This document shows, in pieces, positions 51,076 to 61,835 of a DNA stretch of 64,000 bases. The position numbers were made by a program, and so were the translations under genes. This DNA comes from UBA3946 sp002385755 (GTDB lineage Bacteria > Bacillota_I > Bacilli_A > ML615J-28 > CAG-698). Within the stretch, counting starts at the first letter, position 1. Each line of letters begins with the position of its first letter. Where the stretch lies: NCBI GenBank assembly GCA_050953085.1, contig JBMNLX010000002.1, positions 65,489 to 129,488 on the forward strand, given 5' to 3'. The notes beneath the pieces are model-generated. The model saw only the letters and a program-made list of their open reading frames with translations, ran no database searches and was not told where the DNA came from.

Positions 51076-54000
51076 TTAAAACAATTCTATCTGATCGTCT
51101 TCGGGCAATCCCTGGAAAACGCCGAGTTGACGCATTCTTTCGAACAAGGTCGCGTTGACCTTGGTTCTTCTGACCACGTCGCGTTCCGAGGTAAACGGCG
51201 CCTCTTCCCGGGCGTCGGTGATTGACTTCGCCGTCGCCTCGCCCAAAGAATCCAGAGCGCGGAACGGAATAATCAAACTATTGCCCTCGATTACGAAATC
51301 CCGCCACGATGATTTGAAGATATTGATTTGTTGGAAGGTGTACCCGCGAACGGTCATTTCCAGGGCCAAAAGCAGGGTATTGTAGAGTTCCTGCTCTTTG
51401 ACCGAGGCTTTGCGGGATTTGATCTTCTCGTCCAACTCGTTAAGCCGCAGATTGATCGTCTTGCTTCCGCCGACCATCGCCTCGACGTCGAAAGCCGTCG
51501 CCCGGCGGGAAAAATAAGCCGCGTAATAGTAGATCGGCCTATGAACCTTAAACCAGCCGATCCGCAAGGCCATGATAACGTAAGCGGCGGCGTGGGCTTT
51601 GGGAAACATATATTTGATTTTTTTGCACGAATCGATATACCAGGGCGGGATATTATGGGCAAGCATTTCCCGCTCGTAATGGGGCTCGACCCCTTTCCCG
51701 CGGCGCACGTCTTCCATGATTTTAAAGGCGTCGAGCGCCGGGAGACCTTTGGCGAGCAAATAGACCATAATGTCGTCGCGGCAGCCGATCAAGTCGCGGA
51801 ACGGCACCGCCCCGACCTCTTTATCGACGCCGAGCATCAATTCCCGGGCGTTTCCGGCCCAGACGTCCCGGCCGTGGCTTAATCCCGAGATCTTAATCAA
51901 TTCTTCCACTGATTTCGGTCTGATTTCCCGCAACATCTCCTTCGCCAAGGGTGTGCCGAATTCCGGCAGGCCGGTCGTTCCCACGACCTCGCGGACGTCC
52001 GTGGCGTCCACCCCGAGGCTTGATAGACCCGAGAAAAGCGCCAGGACTTTCTCGTCGGCGAGCGGAATCTCCTCGGCCGCGGCGAACGGGAATTTCTCCG
52101 GCTCCTTTTCCACATAATCCATCAGGTGTCTGATCATCGTCGGGTCGTCATGCCCGAGGATATCCATTTTCAATAAATTATCCTCAAACTTATGATAATC
52201 GTAATGCGTCGTCCGCCAGGGCGAGGAAAGATCGTCGGCCGGGTACTGGACGGGAATAATCTCGTTATGATCGATTTCTTTCGGGATGATGACAATCCCG
52301 CCGGGATGTTGCCCGGTAGAACGCTTCACGCCGGTAATCTTGTCGGCGAGGCGAACGATCTCGCAACGCCGGGCCTGGATTCCCCGGCGCTCGAGAAACC
52401 CCTTGACGAATCCCCAAGCCATCCGGTCGGCGATCGTCGAGATGGTGCCGGCGCGGAAGGTATGATCCTCCCCGAAAAGCTCGCGCAAGAAATCGTGGGC
52501 GCGGCTTTGATACTCGCCGGAAAAATTCAGGTCGATGTCGGGAACTTTGTCTCCCTTGATGCCGAGAAACGTCTCGAACGGGATATCGACGCCGTCGCGG
52601 CCCAAATCATGCCCGCAAAGCGGGCACTCGGCCGCCGGCAGGTCATATCCGGTCCCCGCCGCCTGCAATGTTTCCTCGAAAAGCTCCGCCTTTACAAACG
52701 GCGCGTATTTCTTCTTCTCTTCATTATTGAGTTTAATCGCGAGGAAATTGCACTTCGGGCAATAATAATGGGGCGGGAGGGCGTTAACCTCGGTGATTCC
52801 CATGAAAAAGGCCACGAGGCTGGATCCTACCGATCCGCGGCTGCCGACGATATAGCCCGCGTCGCGGGAATGTTTCACGAGCAAATGCGATATATAATAG
52901 ATTGACGCGAAGTTGTTATTAATAATGCTGTCAAGTTCTTTTTTGACGCGGTCGCCGATAAAAGGCGGAAGATCCTTGCCGTAAAGATTGCGCGCCCGCT
53001 CGTAGGTAAGATCGATAACGGCCTGTTTCATCGAGGGGACGCCTCGGTTTTTAAGCGAATCGTCGCTCGGAGCAAAAAGCTTGTCGGGAAACAGGGGGAA
53101 ACGTTCGATCATGTCGGCGATCAAATTAGTGTTGACGATGACGATCTCTTCCGCCTGGTCCTTTCCAAGAAAAGCAAACTCCTCGAGCATCTCTTCGGTC
53201 AAGCGGAAATGCTGCGACGGCAGCCTCCTGGCGTTATACAGGGGATGAAGCCCGCCCCCGACCATCGGCGTGTTGATGAATATTTCCCGCAAGCGGGTGT
53301 CTTCTTTGTTTATAATATGAACGTCGCCGGTCGCGACGATGATTTTCCCGCGAGCCTTCCCCGCCTTAATGATCTTCTTTATCGCGTCCTTGATACAGGC
53401 CTCGTCATAAGCGTCATCGCCGGTATCAAACAGATGATAATAGGAATCGACTGGCTGGATTTCCAAATAATCATAAAAATCGACCGCGCGGAGCAGTTTC
53501 TCGTAATCATCACGCAGGGCGAGATTAAAAATCTCGCCGTTTCCGCAAGCGCTGCCGACAAGCAACCCGTCGCGGTGCTCGGCCAAGAACTTCTTCGGGA
53601 TACGCGGCTCGCCGTAATAATAGACGGTGTGCGAGGCGGAAATGATTTTGTTTAGATTAACGATGCCTTCGCGGTTCTTCGCCAAAAGCGTTATGTGCGT
53701 CGGGAAGGCGTTGGCGTAAGCCTCCTCCTCGACGATCAAATCGTTGATTTTCCCGTAATTGTCGATGCCGGCGGCTCGCAACTCCTTAAGCATCCGGAGA
53801 AAGACCGCGGCTAACGCCCGCGCGTCCGCGATCGCCCGGTGATGCTGAACGAGCTCGACGTCGAAATACTTGGCGACCGCTTTCAGGTTAAAAGTCTTCA
53901 GTTTCGACGCGTACCTAATCTTGGCGAGCTGCAGGGTGTCAATGCTCGGGTATTCGCCGTCAAACAATTTATGATCGCGCAAGTTTTTATACAAGTAGGA

Positions 54001-55560
54001 ATTATCGAAAATGGCGTTGTGCGCCACAAGAATCGCCTCGCCGATAAAATCCTTAAACTTGCCGATAACCTCGCCAATCGGGGGAGCGCCGCGCACGTCG
54101 TCCTCGGTTATCGAGGTGATTTCCGTAATTTCCGCCGGAATCGGCCGTTTCGGCTTAACGTATGTCGAGAACTCCTCGACGATCTCCTCGCCGCGGATCT
54201 TTACGGCCGCGATTTCGATAATCTCGTTATAATTGCTGGAAAGGCCGGTTGTTTCCAAATCGTAGACAACATAGACCGCGTCGTCCAAATCAATGTCGGC
54301 GTCGGTCAGGGCGATCCTGAATTTATTCTCGTCGACCATTACCCCCTCGAGGCCAAAAATCGGCTTAATATCGGCGCCCCGGGTCAGGGCGTCCAGGTCC
54401 GGCAAGGCCTGAATATTGTAATGGTCGGTGACCGCGAGGGCGCGGTGCCGGAATTCCAGGGCGCAGTTCACGTAGTCGGCGACGTCCATGACGCCGTCCT
54501 GAACCGACATTTTCGTGTGGGCGTGAAGCTCGACCCGACGCCGCGGCATCATGTCGGCGCGGCGCTTTTCCTCGCTTTTTCCAAGGCCAAGCATTTCCCT
54601 TATCCGCAAAACAACGTCGTCGGCGAATTTATCATATTCCAAAAAACCGAAAACGCGAACGCGGTTGCCTTTAAAGGCATGATTCATATAGAAGTTCTCG
54701 TCCAGGGAACTGTTGACGTTTAGAAAGGTCTTGATAATGATCGAATCGTTCTCGTCAAAGAGAATTCCCTCGTAAATCTTATAGCCGCCGCGGACTTCCT
54801 TGATTTCCGCCTTGATAATATCCCCCTCGACCACAAACTTAGGCGAGCCGTATTTTTGCGTGTACTCGATGATTTGCACTTCGGATGCGGGAACGTCCTT
54901 AAGTCGGGTAACGGGAGCGTTGATCTCGGCGTTGATTTTTCTTTTCCGGTAAACTTTTTCCTTATCTTTTTCCTTATCTTTTGAAGCGAGCTCATACATC
55001 CGCTGCTCGGCTAGTATCTCCTCGGTGCTTTTGTTGATATTGTTTTCGATAATTTCCGCGATCGGCACCTCGAATTTGCTTACCGCGACCGCTATTTCCA
55101 CATTATCCAAATTATAACGGGCGAACCCAGCGGAAATACTCGGCACGAAGCGCTTGATCATTTCGGCCTCGCTCTCGTTGGCCGCGTAAATGGTGATATT
55201 GTCGTTTTCAAAAACGGTATTAAAACTCTTAAGCGCCTCAAACCGCGGGCGTTCTAGGCAGCAGGAGGCGAGAATATGATTGTAGTAATCTTGAAGAACC
55301 TCGGGTTCGACAGTTTTGTTTCGGAATCTGTAATATACCGAAACCGTCTTGATATCGTCGTTTTTAAAACGAGCGATTAATCGCTCCTCGAGCCGCTTCA
55401 AGGCGTCGATGCCGATAACCGCGGAAAAAGAAATATAGAGATTCCAAACCATCTCGCTTTCCACGATCTCAACGAATTCAAAAGCGCCGCCCGGATAATC
55501 TTTTTCCTCCAAGCCGACGGTTTTGATTAACTCCCTGAATTTAGCCCTTTTATATTCCAT
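51076..55560 (-). CDS. polC: DNA polymerase III PolC
   Basis: This 1494-aa Gram-positive replicase copies the chromosome and proofreads. Order: an N-terminal domain and OB fold (about 1-340), a PHP domain (HAHTKMSVQDG) interrupted by the DEDDh exonuclease (YDLETTGL near 433, HNAIFDNSYL, HHRAIADARA), the zinc site (CPKC near 934, CPLC near 979), the catalytic PDIDLNFSG (near 1005) and the helix-hairpin region at the end. The ATG at 55560 follows GAGG and begins MEYKRAKFREL. It stands alone, not beside dnaE or proS. Confidence 0.97.
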   Translation of the reverse strand: MEYKRAKFRELIKTVGLEEKDYPGGAFEFVEIVESEMVWNLYISFSAVIGIDALKRLEERLIARFKNDDIKTVSVYYRFRNKTVEPEVLQDYYNHILASCCLERPRFEALKSFNTVFENDNITIYAANESEAEMIKRFVPSISAGFARYNLDNVEIAVAVSKFEVPIAEIIENNINKSTEEILAEQRMYELASKDKEKDKEKVYRKRKINAEINAPVTRLKDVPASEVQIIEYTQKYGSPKFVVEGDIIKAEIKEVRGGYKIYEGILFDENDSIIIKTFLNVNSSLDENFYMNHAFKGNRVRVFGFLEYDKFADDVVLRIREMLGLGKSEEKRRADMMPRRRVELHAHTKMSVQDGVMDVADYVNCALEFRHRALAVTDHYNIQALPDLDALTRGADIKPIFGLEGVMVDENKFRIALTDADIDLDDAVYVVYDLETTGLSSNYNEIIEIAAVKIRGEEIVEEFSTYVKPKRPIPAEITEITSITEDDVRGAPPIGEVIGKFKDFIGEAILVAHNAIFDNSYLYKNLRDHKLFDGEYPSIDTLQLAKIRYASKLKTFNLKAVAKYFDVELVQHHRAIADARALAAVFLRMLKELRAAGIDNYGKINDLIVEEEAYANAFPTHITLLAKNREGIVNLNKIISASHTVYYYGEPRIPKKFLAEHRDGLLVGSACGNGEIFNLALRDDYEKLLRAVDFYDYLEIQPVDSYYHLFDTGDDAYDEACIKDAIKKIIKAGKARGKIIVATGDVHIINKEDTRLREIFINTPMVGGGLHPLYNARRLPSQHFRLTEEMLEEFAFLGKDQAEEIVIVNTNLIADMIERFPLFPDKLFAPSDDSLKNRGVPSMKQAVIDLTYERARNLYGKDLPPFIGDRVKKELDSIINNNFASIYYISHLLVKHSRDAGYIVGSRGSVGSSLVAFFMGITEVNALPPHYYCPKCNFLAIKLNNEEKKKYAPFVKAELFEETLQAAGTGYDLPAAECPLCGHDLGRDGVDIPFETFLGIKGDKVPDIDLNFSGEYQSRAHDFLRELFGEDHTFRAGTISTIADRMAWGFVKGFLERRGIQARRCEIVRLADKITGVKRSTGQHPGGIVIIPKEIDHNEIIPVQYPADDLSSPWRTTHYDYHKFEDNLLKMDILGHDDPTMIRHLMDYVEKEPEKFPFAAAEEIPLADEKVLALFSGLSSLGVDATDVREVVGTTGLPEFGTPLAKEMLREIRPKSVEELIKISGLSHGRDVWAGNARELMLGVDKEVGAVPFRDLIGCRDDIMVYLLAKGLPALDAFKIMEDVRRGKGVEPHYEREMLAHNIPPWYIDSCKKIKYMFPKAHAAAYVIMALRIGWFKVHRPIYYYAAYFSRRATAFDVEAMVGGSKTINLRLNELDEKIKSRKASVKEQELYNTLLLALEMTVRGYTFQQINIFKSSWRDFVIEGNSLIIPFRALDSLGEATAKSITDAREEAPFTSERDVVRRTKVNATLFERMRQLGVFQGLPEDDQIELF

Positions 55561-55605
55561 GCCAATCAACCTCTCTAGTATTTTATCACAAATAACGACA
55601 ATAAT

Positions 55606-57138
55606 CTACCCCGAATTGCGGTAAACGATTTTCCCGCCGACGACTGTCATCACGACTTTGGCGTCAAGGAGCGCCGCCGGCGGCGATGAAAAAATATCGG
55701 TATCCAGAACGATAAAATCGGCGTAATATCCAGCTTTTAATTTTCCCTTGACATGTTTTTCGCCCGTAGCTTCCGCGCCGCCCGCGGTATAGGCCATTAC
55801 CGCTTCTTTCAAAGTCAGCGCCTCGGCGGGATTCAAATACTTCCTCCCCTCAAAATCGGAGCGCGCGACCGCGCAAAACAGACCGCGAAACGGGTTTGCG
55901 CTTTCAACCGGGGCGTCGCTTCCGAAAGCCGCGACGGTATCGCGATAAAGCGTTCCGAAAGCGTAACTTGTTTCGGCTCGTTCCCGCCCGACGCGGTCTG
56001 AGAGAAACGCGACGTCGGTGTTGATAAACGCCGGCTGGACAAAGGCTCGGATCTTTTTATCGCGAAAAATCTTTAACTGCTTTTTGTCGGTGACCTGGGC
56101 GTGAACGACGCCGCTTCCGAGCCGGAGCGCTTGCTTGTTCGCGGAAAGGACGCGCAGGGCGATATCGATCGCCCCGTCGCCGATGGCGTGGACTAAAACC
56201 GGCAAGCGAAACCCCGCGGCCATACGAACGACACGCGCCAGTTCTTCCTCCGGCAGGGTAAGAATGCCGCGATGATTCTCGCCGCGGTAATTTTCTTTAA
56301 GATAGGCGGTCTTGGCCCCGAGCGAGCCGTCGGCGAATGCCTTGACCGCTCCCAAACGCAAGTAGGAGTCCGTAGCCGGTAACATCCCAGCGAGTTCGGA
56401 AAGCGCCGCTTCGGAACTTATCGTCGCCTGGAGATTGACGCGGACCCGCGGGGTCGCGCCGCGGTAAAGCTCGCGATAGGCGCGCGCGACCGCCTCGTAA
56501 TTCTCGTCGTCGATATCGTTCGATCCAACCGAGGTGATGCCGTGGCGATAGAGATCACGAATCCCATCCCGGAGGAGCGCCTTTATTTCTCCCGCGTCGC
56601 TTACCTCGGTCAACGGCTTAAGCAATTCAAGGGCTTGCTCGCGCGCGATTCCGGAAGCGGAATCAACGAGGTCGCCCGTCGCGCCGTCAAGACCTGCGCG
56701 CCTTAAAGCGGCGCCGTTACAGACGGCCGCATGCCCGCAGACGCGGTAGACGATGACCGGCGCGTCCGCCGAAATTTTATCGAGATCGTCCCGGGTAAGC
56801 GGCCGCGATCCGGCAAAGAGAGCGTCGTTATAACCGACGCCGACGACGATATCGCGGGTTTTTTTAAGACGCATTCGACCCGCGGCGATAACCTCGGCGG
56901 CCGACCGGGCGGCGCGCAGCGACAGGCGGCTTTTCTCCAAAGCGTATTCGAAAAGGTGAAGATGCGAATCGTTAAAGCCCGGCAACACAAGCCTGCCTTC
57001 CAAATCGACTTTTTCCGCGGCGGGGTGGCGCTCTAGCAATTCCGAGCCACCCGCGGCGGCGATAATCTCTCCTTCCACCGCGAGGGCGGTATGGAATTTA
57101 TCGTCGGCAAATATTTTTCCGTTATAATATACTGTCAT
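55606..57138 (-). CDS. Amidohydrolase, YtcJ-like (Amidohydro_3)
   Basis: This 510-aa metal-dependent hydrolase has LPGFNDSHLHLFEYAL with the first metal His pair, VLVHAIGDGAIDIALR with a later His, and SDAPVESANPF with the Asp. DADIFVLD-like ends (YYADFIVLDTDIF) are usual for the family. No signal peptide is seen, so it should be cytoplasmic. The substrate is unknown; relatives hydrolyse N-acyl or cyclic amides. Forty-six bp separate it from polC on the same strand, so the two may be cotranscribed. Confidence 0.9.
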   Translation of the reverse strand: MTVYYNGKIFADDKFHTALAVEGEIIAAAGGSELLERHPAAEKVDLEGRLVLPGFNDSHLHLFEYALEKSRLSLRAARSAAEVIAAGRMRLKKTRDIVVGVGYNDALFAGSRPLTRDDLDKISADAPVIVYRVCGHAAVCNGAALRRAGLDGATGDLVDSASGIAREQALELLKPLTEVSDAGEIKALLRDGIRDLYRHGITSVGSNDIDDENYEAVARAYRELYRGATPRVRVNLQATISSEAALSELAGMLPATDSYLRLGAVKAFADGSLGAKTAYLKENYRGENHRGILTLPEEELARVVRMAAGFRLPVLVHAIGDGAIDIALRVLSANKQALRLGSGVVHAQVTDKKQLKIFRDKKIRAFVQPAFINTDVAFLSDRVGRERAETSYAFGTLYRDTVAAFGSDAPVESANPFRGLFCAVARSDFEGRKYLNPAEALTLKEAVMAYTAGGAEATGEKHVKGKLKAGYYADFIVLDTDIFSSPPAALLDAKVVMTVVGGKIVYRNSG

Positions 57139-57189
57139 GCGTCACCCCGTTTTTGAATAATTATATCATATCTTGAAGGTTTTTGGGAT

Positions 57190-57218
57190 AAAAAAAAGCC
57201 GTCGCCATGGCGACGGCT
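57190..57218 (-). terminator. Terminator of LolD/FtsX/lipoprotein operon
   Basis: A perfect 22-base palindrome (11-bp arms, AGCCGTCGCCA with its complement), with seven U on the minus strand. Confidence 0.85.
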
Positions 57219-57228
57219 GAATACCCGT

Positions 57229-59382
57229 CTATTGGAGGTTTGATCTGAATTCTGTCAATCTATCCTTCTGATCGGGCGTCAGATTGTCGGGATCATAGGT
57301 TTTAAACTCCGCGAAATAATCCAGGACGTTTTCGATCAAAGCTTCGAGTTCCGAGCGAATTTCTTCAACTTCCTCGACCGTCGCGTCGATCAGGCCTTCT
57401 TCGGCCAACTCAGCGAAACGATCAAAGAAAATGTCGATAAATTCTTCAATCTTCGTCTCGTTATCGGTATAGAAGGGCTCCAGGAATTTGGCGAGGAAAA
57501 TAATCATCGTGTTTTCCTCATAATCGTGATTGTCTTCATCCCCTTGATAATCGGGCCCAAACTCGTCAACGTAGTGCTCGTGGATTTGCGTGAGCGTCGC
57601 CTTCAACCCGGCAAAGAAACCCGTTTCTTCCGCGTGAGCTAATAACTCGTCAAACAAAGCGCGGAGGTCGCCCAAGTTTTCGGTCGCGAGCCCAACGAAA
57701 CTCGTGATTACTTCTACGAACGTTTCGTCTTGATATTCGTCAAGCGACCAAGCCATCTCGAAATTCGCCATGAAATAATCGATAATCGCGAGGATTTGCT
57801 CGTCGGAAAGCTCGGCGACCGTCGCCTTGTAAGCATTCGCAAGCTCGGCTAAGTAATCGACAGAGACGAGATCGCGGGCATAAGCCCATTCGCCAAAGTA
57901 ATCGTATTCCACGTTGGTGACATCGTTGAAATAATACGAGGTGTGATCATAATAATCATAATGGATTTCAAATCCGGCGAGTTCGGCGCTCAATAGGAGC
58001 AGCGCGCCGTCGCTTTCGATAATGTAATCAAAAGCTTTTTCGCCGAGAAGATTCATGACGGTTGTAAAATCAAGGTAGAGTTCCTCGTCAAACTCGATTT
58101 CAACGCCGTACATGTTTTCCAGCAGCTCATACTGCAAGCGTAACATGGACAACATCAGTTTCTCTTTTTGCTCCGCGGTAAGCGCCGCGTCGATTTCGTT
58201 AACCAATTCCTCGTTTTCGTCCAAGAAGTCGTCTACTTTTTTCAGGACCAAAACGAATACTTCGATCTCGGCTAACTCCTTCGACGTTTGCGTTTCAGTT
58301 ATCTCGAGCGCGTCGTTATAGAAGTCTAAATCAAATTCCTCAAGCAATTTAAAGAATAATTCGAATTGCAAGACGTTCATGTTCGCGAACTGCGTCGCCG
58401 AATCATAAAACAACTCAGAAAGTTCGTTCTCGTCTACGATCATTTCGATTGCTTTCGCGAAAATCCGGTAAACGAGCGCCAGGTCGCGGCGCGATGGCAG
58501 CGTATCCAAAAACGCGTCGACAATTTCGTCTTTAATCGCAAAGAGCGTTTCGGCGTCCTCGACGCCGTTTGAATCGTTAAGCTCGTCGAGCAAGCCAAAG
58601 AAATCCTCGGAAAGCGCGGTATAAACATCGAACGCATATTCAATCGCGTTCGCGACCGCGAGCACGAGATTTTCATATTCCGCGTCGTAGAGTCCCAAAA
58701 TTTCGCCGAGCATTTCCTTTTCCTGCGGGGATGTCGCGCGATCGTAACTATCTTCCAGAGACGGTCTTAAAGCCAAAAGGAGCGCGGACACATAGGGTTC
58801 CAGATCAATGTCCGCATCCAAGAACTCATCCAGCAGTTCTTTCAGGTCATCGGCATTCTCGATTTGCTCGTCGTTTTCCAGCGCCGTCGTCAACGCGTCA
58901 ATCGCTGCCGCCTCAAGAGCAAATTTTTCGGCGGTGACGCCGCGCTTGGCGAGCTCACGGGCGAAATCCTCGTCGAAGTTCCATTCCAATTCTTCGGCGG
59001 CCCCAAGTATCCCCGCCGCGACCGTCGCGATATCGGCATGATACGCGATCGTTAGACTTTTTGCGGAATTGGAATAATCGGGACCGACGGCGATAACGTA
59101 GAAGGTCAGAAAATCGCCTTTTTGGGAACCAAAATCATACGATGTTTCGGAAACGGTCGCTTTCTTTTTACCGTTGACATATACCTCGTATTTGGATGCG
59201 TTCTCCACCGCGTCCCAGGACAGGACTTTGTTCTTGATTTGTAAATTGACGGGCGAGGCCAGGTATTCCAGACCCTCGTATTTCTCTTCGTTTTCGTCGC
59301 CGCCCCCGCCGAACAAACCGCAGCCGGCTGCGGTAAATAAGGTGAAAATGAGCAGGAAAACAAGCAATAACTTTTTCTTCAT
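57229..59382 (-). CDS. Large acidic lipoprotein with FN3-like domain
   Basis: This 717-aa protein has a lipoprotein signal (LFTAAGC, Cys21) and an acidic Gly-rich linker. A fibronectin type III-like domain follows (about 40-118: SPVNLQIKNKVLSWDAVENA, then YEVYVNGKK and YVIAVGPDYS). The remaining 600 residues are helical and very rich in Glu, Asp, Leu and Ala, with no catalytic motif. It is the third gene of an operon with a LolD-like ATPase and an FtsX-like permease, starting 11 bp after the permease. It may be the surface partner of that transporter. The family is unknown to me. Confidence 0.8.
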   Translation of the reverse strand: MKKKLLLVFLLIFTLFTAAGCGLFGGGGDENEEKYEGLEYLASPVNLQIKNKVLSWDAVENASKYEVYVNGKKKATVSETSYDFGSQKGDFLTFYVIAVGPDYSNSAKSLTIAYHADIATVAAGILGAAEELEWNFDEDFARELAKRGVTAEKFALEAAAIDALTTALENDEQIENADDLKELLDEFLDADIDLEPYVSALLLALRPSLEDSYDRATSPQEKEMLGEILGLYDAEYENLVLAVANAIEYAFDVYTALSEDFFGLLDELNDSNGVEDAETLFAIKDEIVDAFLDTLPSRRDLALVYRIFAKAIEMIVDENELSELFYDSATQFANMNVLQFELFFKLLEEFDLDFYNDALEITETQTSKELAEIEVFVLVLKKVDDFLDENEELVNEIDAALTAEQKEKLMLSMLRLQYELLENMYGVEIEFDEELYLDFTTVMNLLGEKAFDYIIESDGALLLLSAELAGFEIHYDYYDHTSYYFNDVTNVEYDYFGEWAYARDLVSVDYLAELANAYKATVAELSDEQILAIIDYFMANFEMAWSLDEYQDETFVEVITSFVGLATENLGDLRALFDELLAHAEETGFFAGLKATLTQIHEHYVDEFGPDYQGDEDNHDYEENTMIIFLAKFLEPFYTDNETKIEEFIDIFFDRFAELAEEGLIDATVEEVEEIRSELEALIENVLDYFAEFKTYDPDNLTPDQKDRLTEFRSNLQ

Positions 59383-59393
59383 AAAGAATCCTC

Positions 59394-61835
59394 CTAGAAT
59401 TTTCTAATCGTGTCAATAATGTTGATATATTTTATTCTAATGCAATAAATTAAATAACCAGGAATAAATACTAAAGTACCCAATGCCAAGAACTTTAGTA
59501 ACGCGACGCCGGTAACGGCGAGTTCCTTGTAATAACCGAAGACAAGCATCATCGGCGCAAAATTGGGAATAATTAATGACAAAGCGACAAACGCGATTAC
59601 AAAAACCACAAACGATATTGCCGCCGCTTCCGTGACGACAACGCGGGTCAGCTGTCGGTCGTCTAACCCCAAAACCCGCAGCCGGGCGTAATCCGCTTTC
59701 AGGTAAGAAAGCGCCAAAAGCAGATTATTCACGATAACGACGGCGAAACCGCCGGCGATAAACCAAAACAGCCAAAACACAATTTTTATTATATTATCAA
59801 ACGCGTCAAAGGCGACGTCGACCGTCTTGGCGATATCGACCAAAAAATACATTTTACTGCCGTACCGTTTGACGATGTCCGCCTTATTCGCGTCGTCAAA
59901 ATAAGGATTGGTGTTGAAGAGCAAAGCGTTGGTCGCGTCTTCCCCGCTATAGGCTAGGTAATTGCTGAAGATGAATATCTCGTATTCGGTCTGGTAAAAC
60001 CCAGCCACAACAAACTCTTCCTCGCCCAGCGTCGCGCTTAATTTCAGCGTCACGACGTCTCCTTCAGCCGCTCCATAGATTTGTTTGAACGACTCCGGAA
60101 GCAGCGCGTATAGCCGTTCCGCGCTTCCCAATTTATCGGCGATCTCCTCGCCGATTTCAAGCGAAAAATACCGGTCGATATTATCGTATTCAAGCGATAA
60201 AAAAATGGGAACGCCTTTCGCGTATTCTTTGATATAAACGTTTTGAAAAAAAACCGCCTCTTCGACATCTTCCACCGGGTAAAAATCGGAAATTTCACGC
60301 TTAAGCCCCGGTTTGTAATCGCTAATGTTGGCAATCATGTAGTCGGCTTCGATCTTTTTTCGAAACGACGCGCTGTTTTTATCGATAATATCGGTTACTG
60401 ACAAAACTGCGGCGATTATCATCAGCGCTATCGTCATTACCCGCAGGGAATGGCTGATGATTTTATTGTTGTTTAAGTGTTTGGCGGTGAAAAGATTGAA
60501 TATCGTCTTCTTTCTCACCCGCCCGCTCGCAAGACAGGCTAAACGGACGATAAGCCCGACCGCGAGAACGGCCGCCGCCGCGAGCATCATAATATTTACG
60601 ACGGCTTTTATCCCCGCCCCGAAAGGCGAGAATATATTATTTACGGCGTATAATAAAAGCAGGAACAATAGCGCGTAGCGATCAAAGGCGGGCGCGCTTT
60701 TGTTATCTTTGCTCAAGCTGACAAGCGATTCGCGCCGCAGCCACAGATAACGACTGACAAGCTCGTAAGCAAGAACGATAAGATATGAGACAAAAGCAAG
60801 CAACACCGATTCCGCCGGCAGAGCGATATGGCTCTTAACAAGAAATACCCTGGCCGCGAGGTTGAAAAACCATTGACATAATCCGATCGCCGGCGGCAAC
60901 GCCAGAACCGACAACAACAGCAGCTGGAAAATCCAGATCTGAAAGGCGAAGCCGCGGCTCCCGCCCAAAATATTGATCACCGCGTATTGACTGTTAAAAT
61001 CTTTAAAATACAAAGAAAATATCGAGCGAATAACCAAAAGCAAGGCGATAAACACAATCAATCCGACAGCCATAAAAATCGAACTGCCGTAGCGGACATA
61101 ATAATCTATATACTCGTAATCAACGGCCGGATCGACGCGGAATTTCCCGTACTCCTCGTCGGATGCGAGCGCGTTAAGCGCGTCTTCGACTTTGACGCCG
61201 GACTTCAACTTGAAATAAACGGTGTTTCCAAGGTTAGTCGTCCCCGGGCCGATTATTTCTCTCAAAAGCTCGTCTTTTAAAACAAAGACGGCGTTCCCGG
61301 TAAAAATCCCCCGGTCAGGAGCGACGCTTTTTATTCTGAACTCGCGCGTCGCGGCGCCCAGAAATAAAATAAAACTGTCTCCCTCTTCAAGACCGCTCGC
61401 GGCGGCGAGCGAGGCCGAAACGATCGCCTCGTCTTCCGCGATTCTTTCCGCCGGATAGTCGATTACCCGGCGAAACCCGGTCATATCGGAGGAAAACACC
61501 TGCCCGTAATAAACTTCTTCATCGCTTTCGATCACGGAATAAAAATTATAGAACGTCTCGTAATAAGAAAAATAATCGCGGTAATTGCTTAAATTACGTT
61601 GATTAACGATCTTCACCGGCGAGTTCTCGTCATAGGTTAGGACGAGATCTATTTTTTGATATTTTTCCTTGGCTTGGTAATAATAGAGTTTTTTTATCAT
61701 CGCCCGATGAGAGAAAGCAATAAGCGCCAGGGACAACAGAACGAGAAGTAAAAAATAAACCGCAAGCGAGAACAATATGTTCTTTCCGGTCAGGTTGCGA
61801 TAGGCTAAACGAAGCTTAAACGCCGATTTTTTCAT
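59394..61835 (-). CDS. FtsX-like ABC transporter permease, 813 aa
   Basis: The frame runs upstream, but the ATG at 61835 begins MKKSAFKLRLAYRNLTGKN, a standard FtsX-type start, and overlaps the ATPase gene by 20 bp. A first membrane helix (about 17-38) is followed by a large outer domain. Two FtsX-type membrane blocks (about 240-370 and 690-805) and further helices between (about 390-500) follow. Such permeases work by mechanotransmission, not classic transport: they extract lipoproteins, export peptides or sense drugs. The partner is the ATPase encoded upstream. Confidence 0.88.
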   Translation of the reverse strand: MKKSAFKLRLAYRNLTGKNILFSLAVYFLLLVLLSLALIAFSHRAMIKKLYYYQAKEKYQKIDLVLTYDENSPVKIVNQRNLSNYRDYFSYYETFYNFYSVIESDEEVYYGQVFSSDMTGFRRVIDYPAERIAEDEAIVSASLAAASGLEEGDSFILFLGAATREFRIKSVAPDRGIFTGNAVFVLKDELLREIIGPGTTNLGNTVYFKLKSGVKVEDALNALASDEEYGKFRVDPAVDYEYIDYYVRYGSSIFMAVGLIVFIALLLVIRSIFSLYFKDFNSQYAVINILGGSRGFAFQIWIFQLLLLSVLALPPAIGLCQWFFNLAARVFLVKSHIALPAESVLLAFVSYLIVLAYELVSRYLWLRRESLVSLSKDNKSAPAFDRYALLFLLLLYAVNNIFSPFGAGIKAVVNIMMLAAAAVLAVGLIVRLACLASGRVRKKTIFNLFTAKHLNNNKIISHSLRVMTIALMIIAAVLSVTDIIDKNSASFRKKIEADYMIANISDYKPGLKREISDFYPVEDVEEAVFFQNVYIKEYAKGVPIFLSLEYDNIDRYFSLEIGEEIADKLGSAERLYALLPESFKQIYGAAEGDVVTLKLSATLGEEEFVVAGFYQTEYEIFIFSNYLAYSGEDATNALLFNTNPYFDDANKADIVKRYGSKMYFLVDIAKTVDVAFDAFDNIIKIVFWLFWFIAGGFAVVIVNNLLLALSYLKADYARLRVLGLDDRQLTRVVVTEAAAISFVVFVIAFVALSLIIPNFAPMMLVFGYYKELAVTGVALLKFLALGTLVFIPGYLIYCIRIKYINIIDTIRKF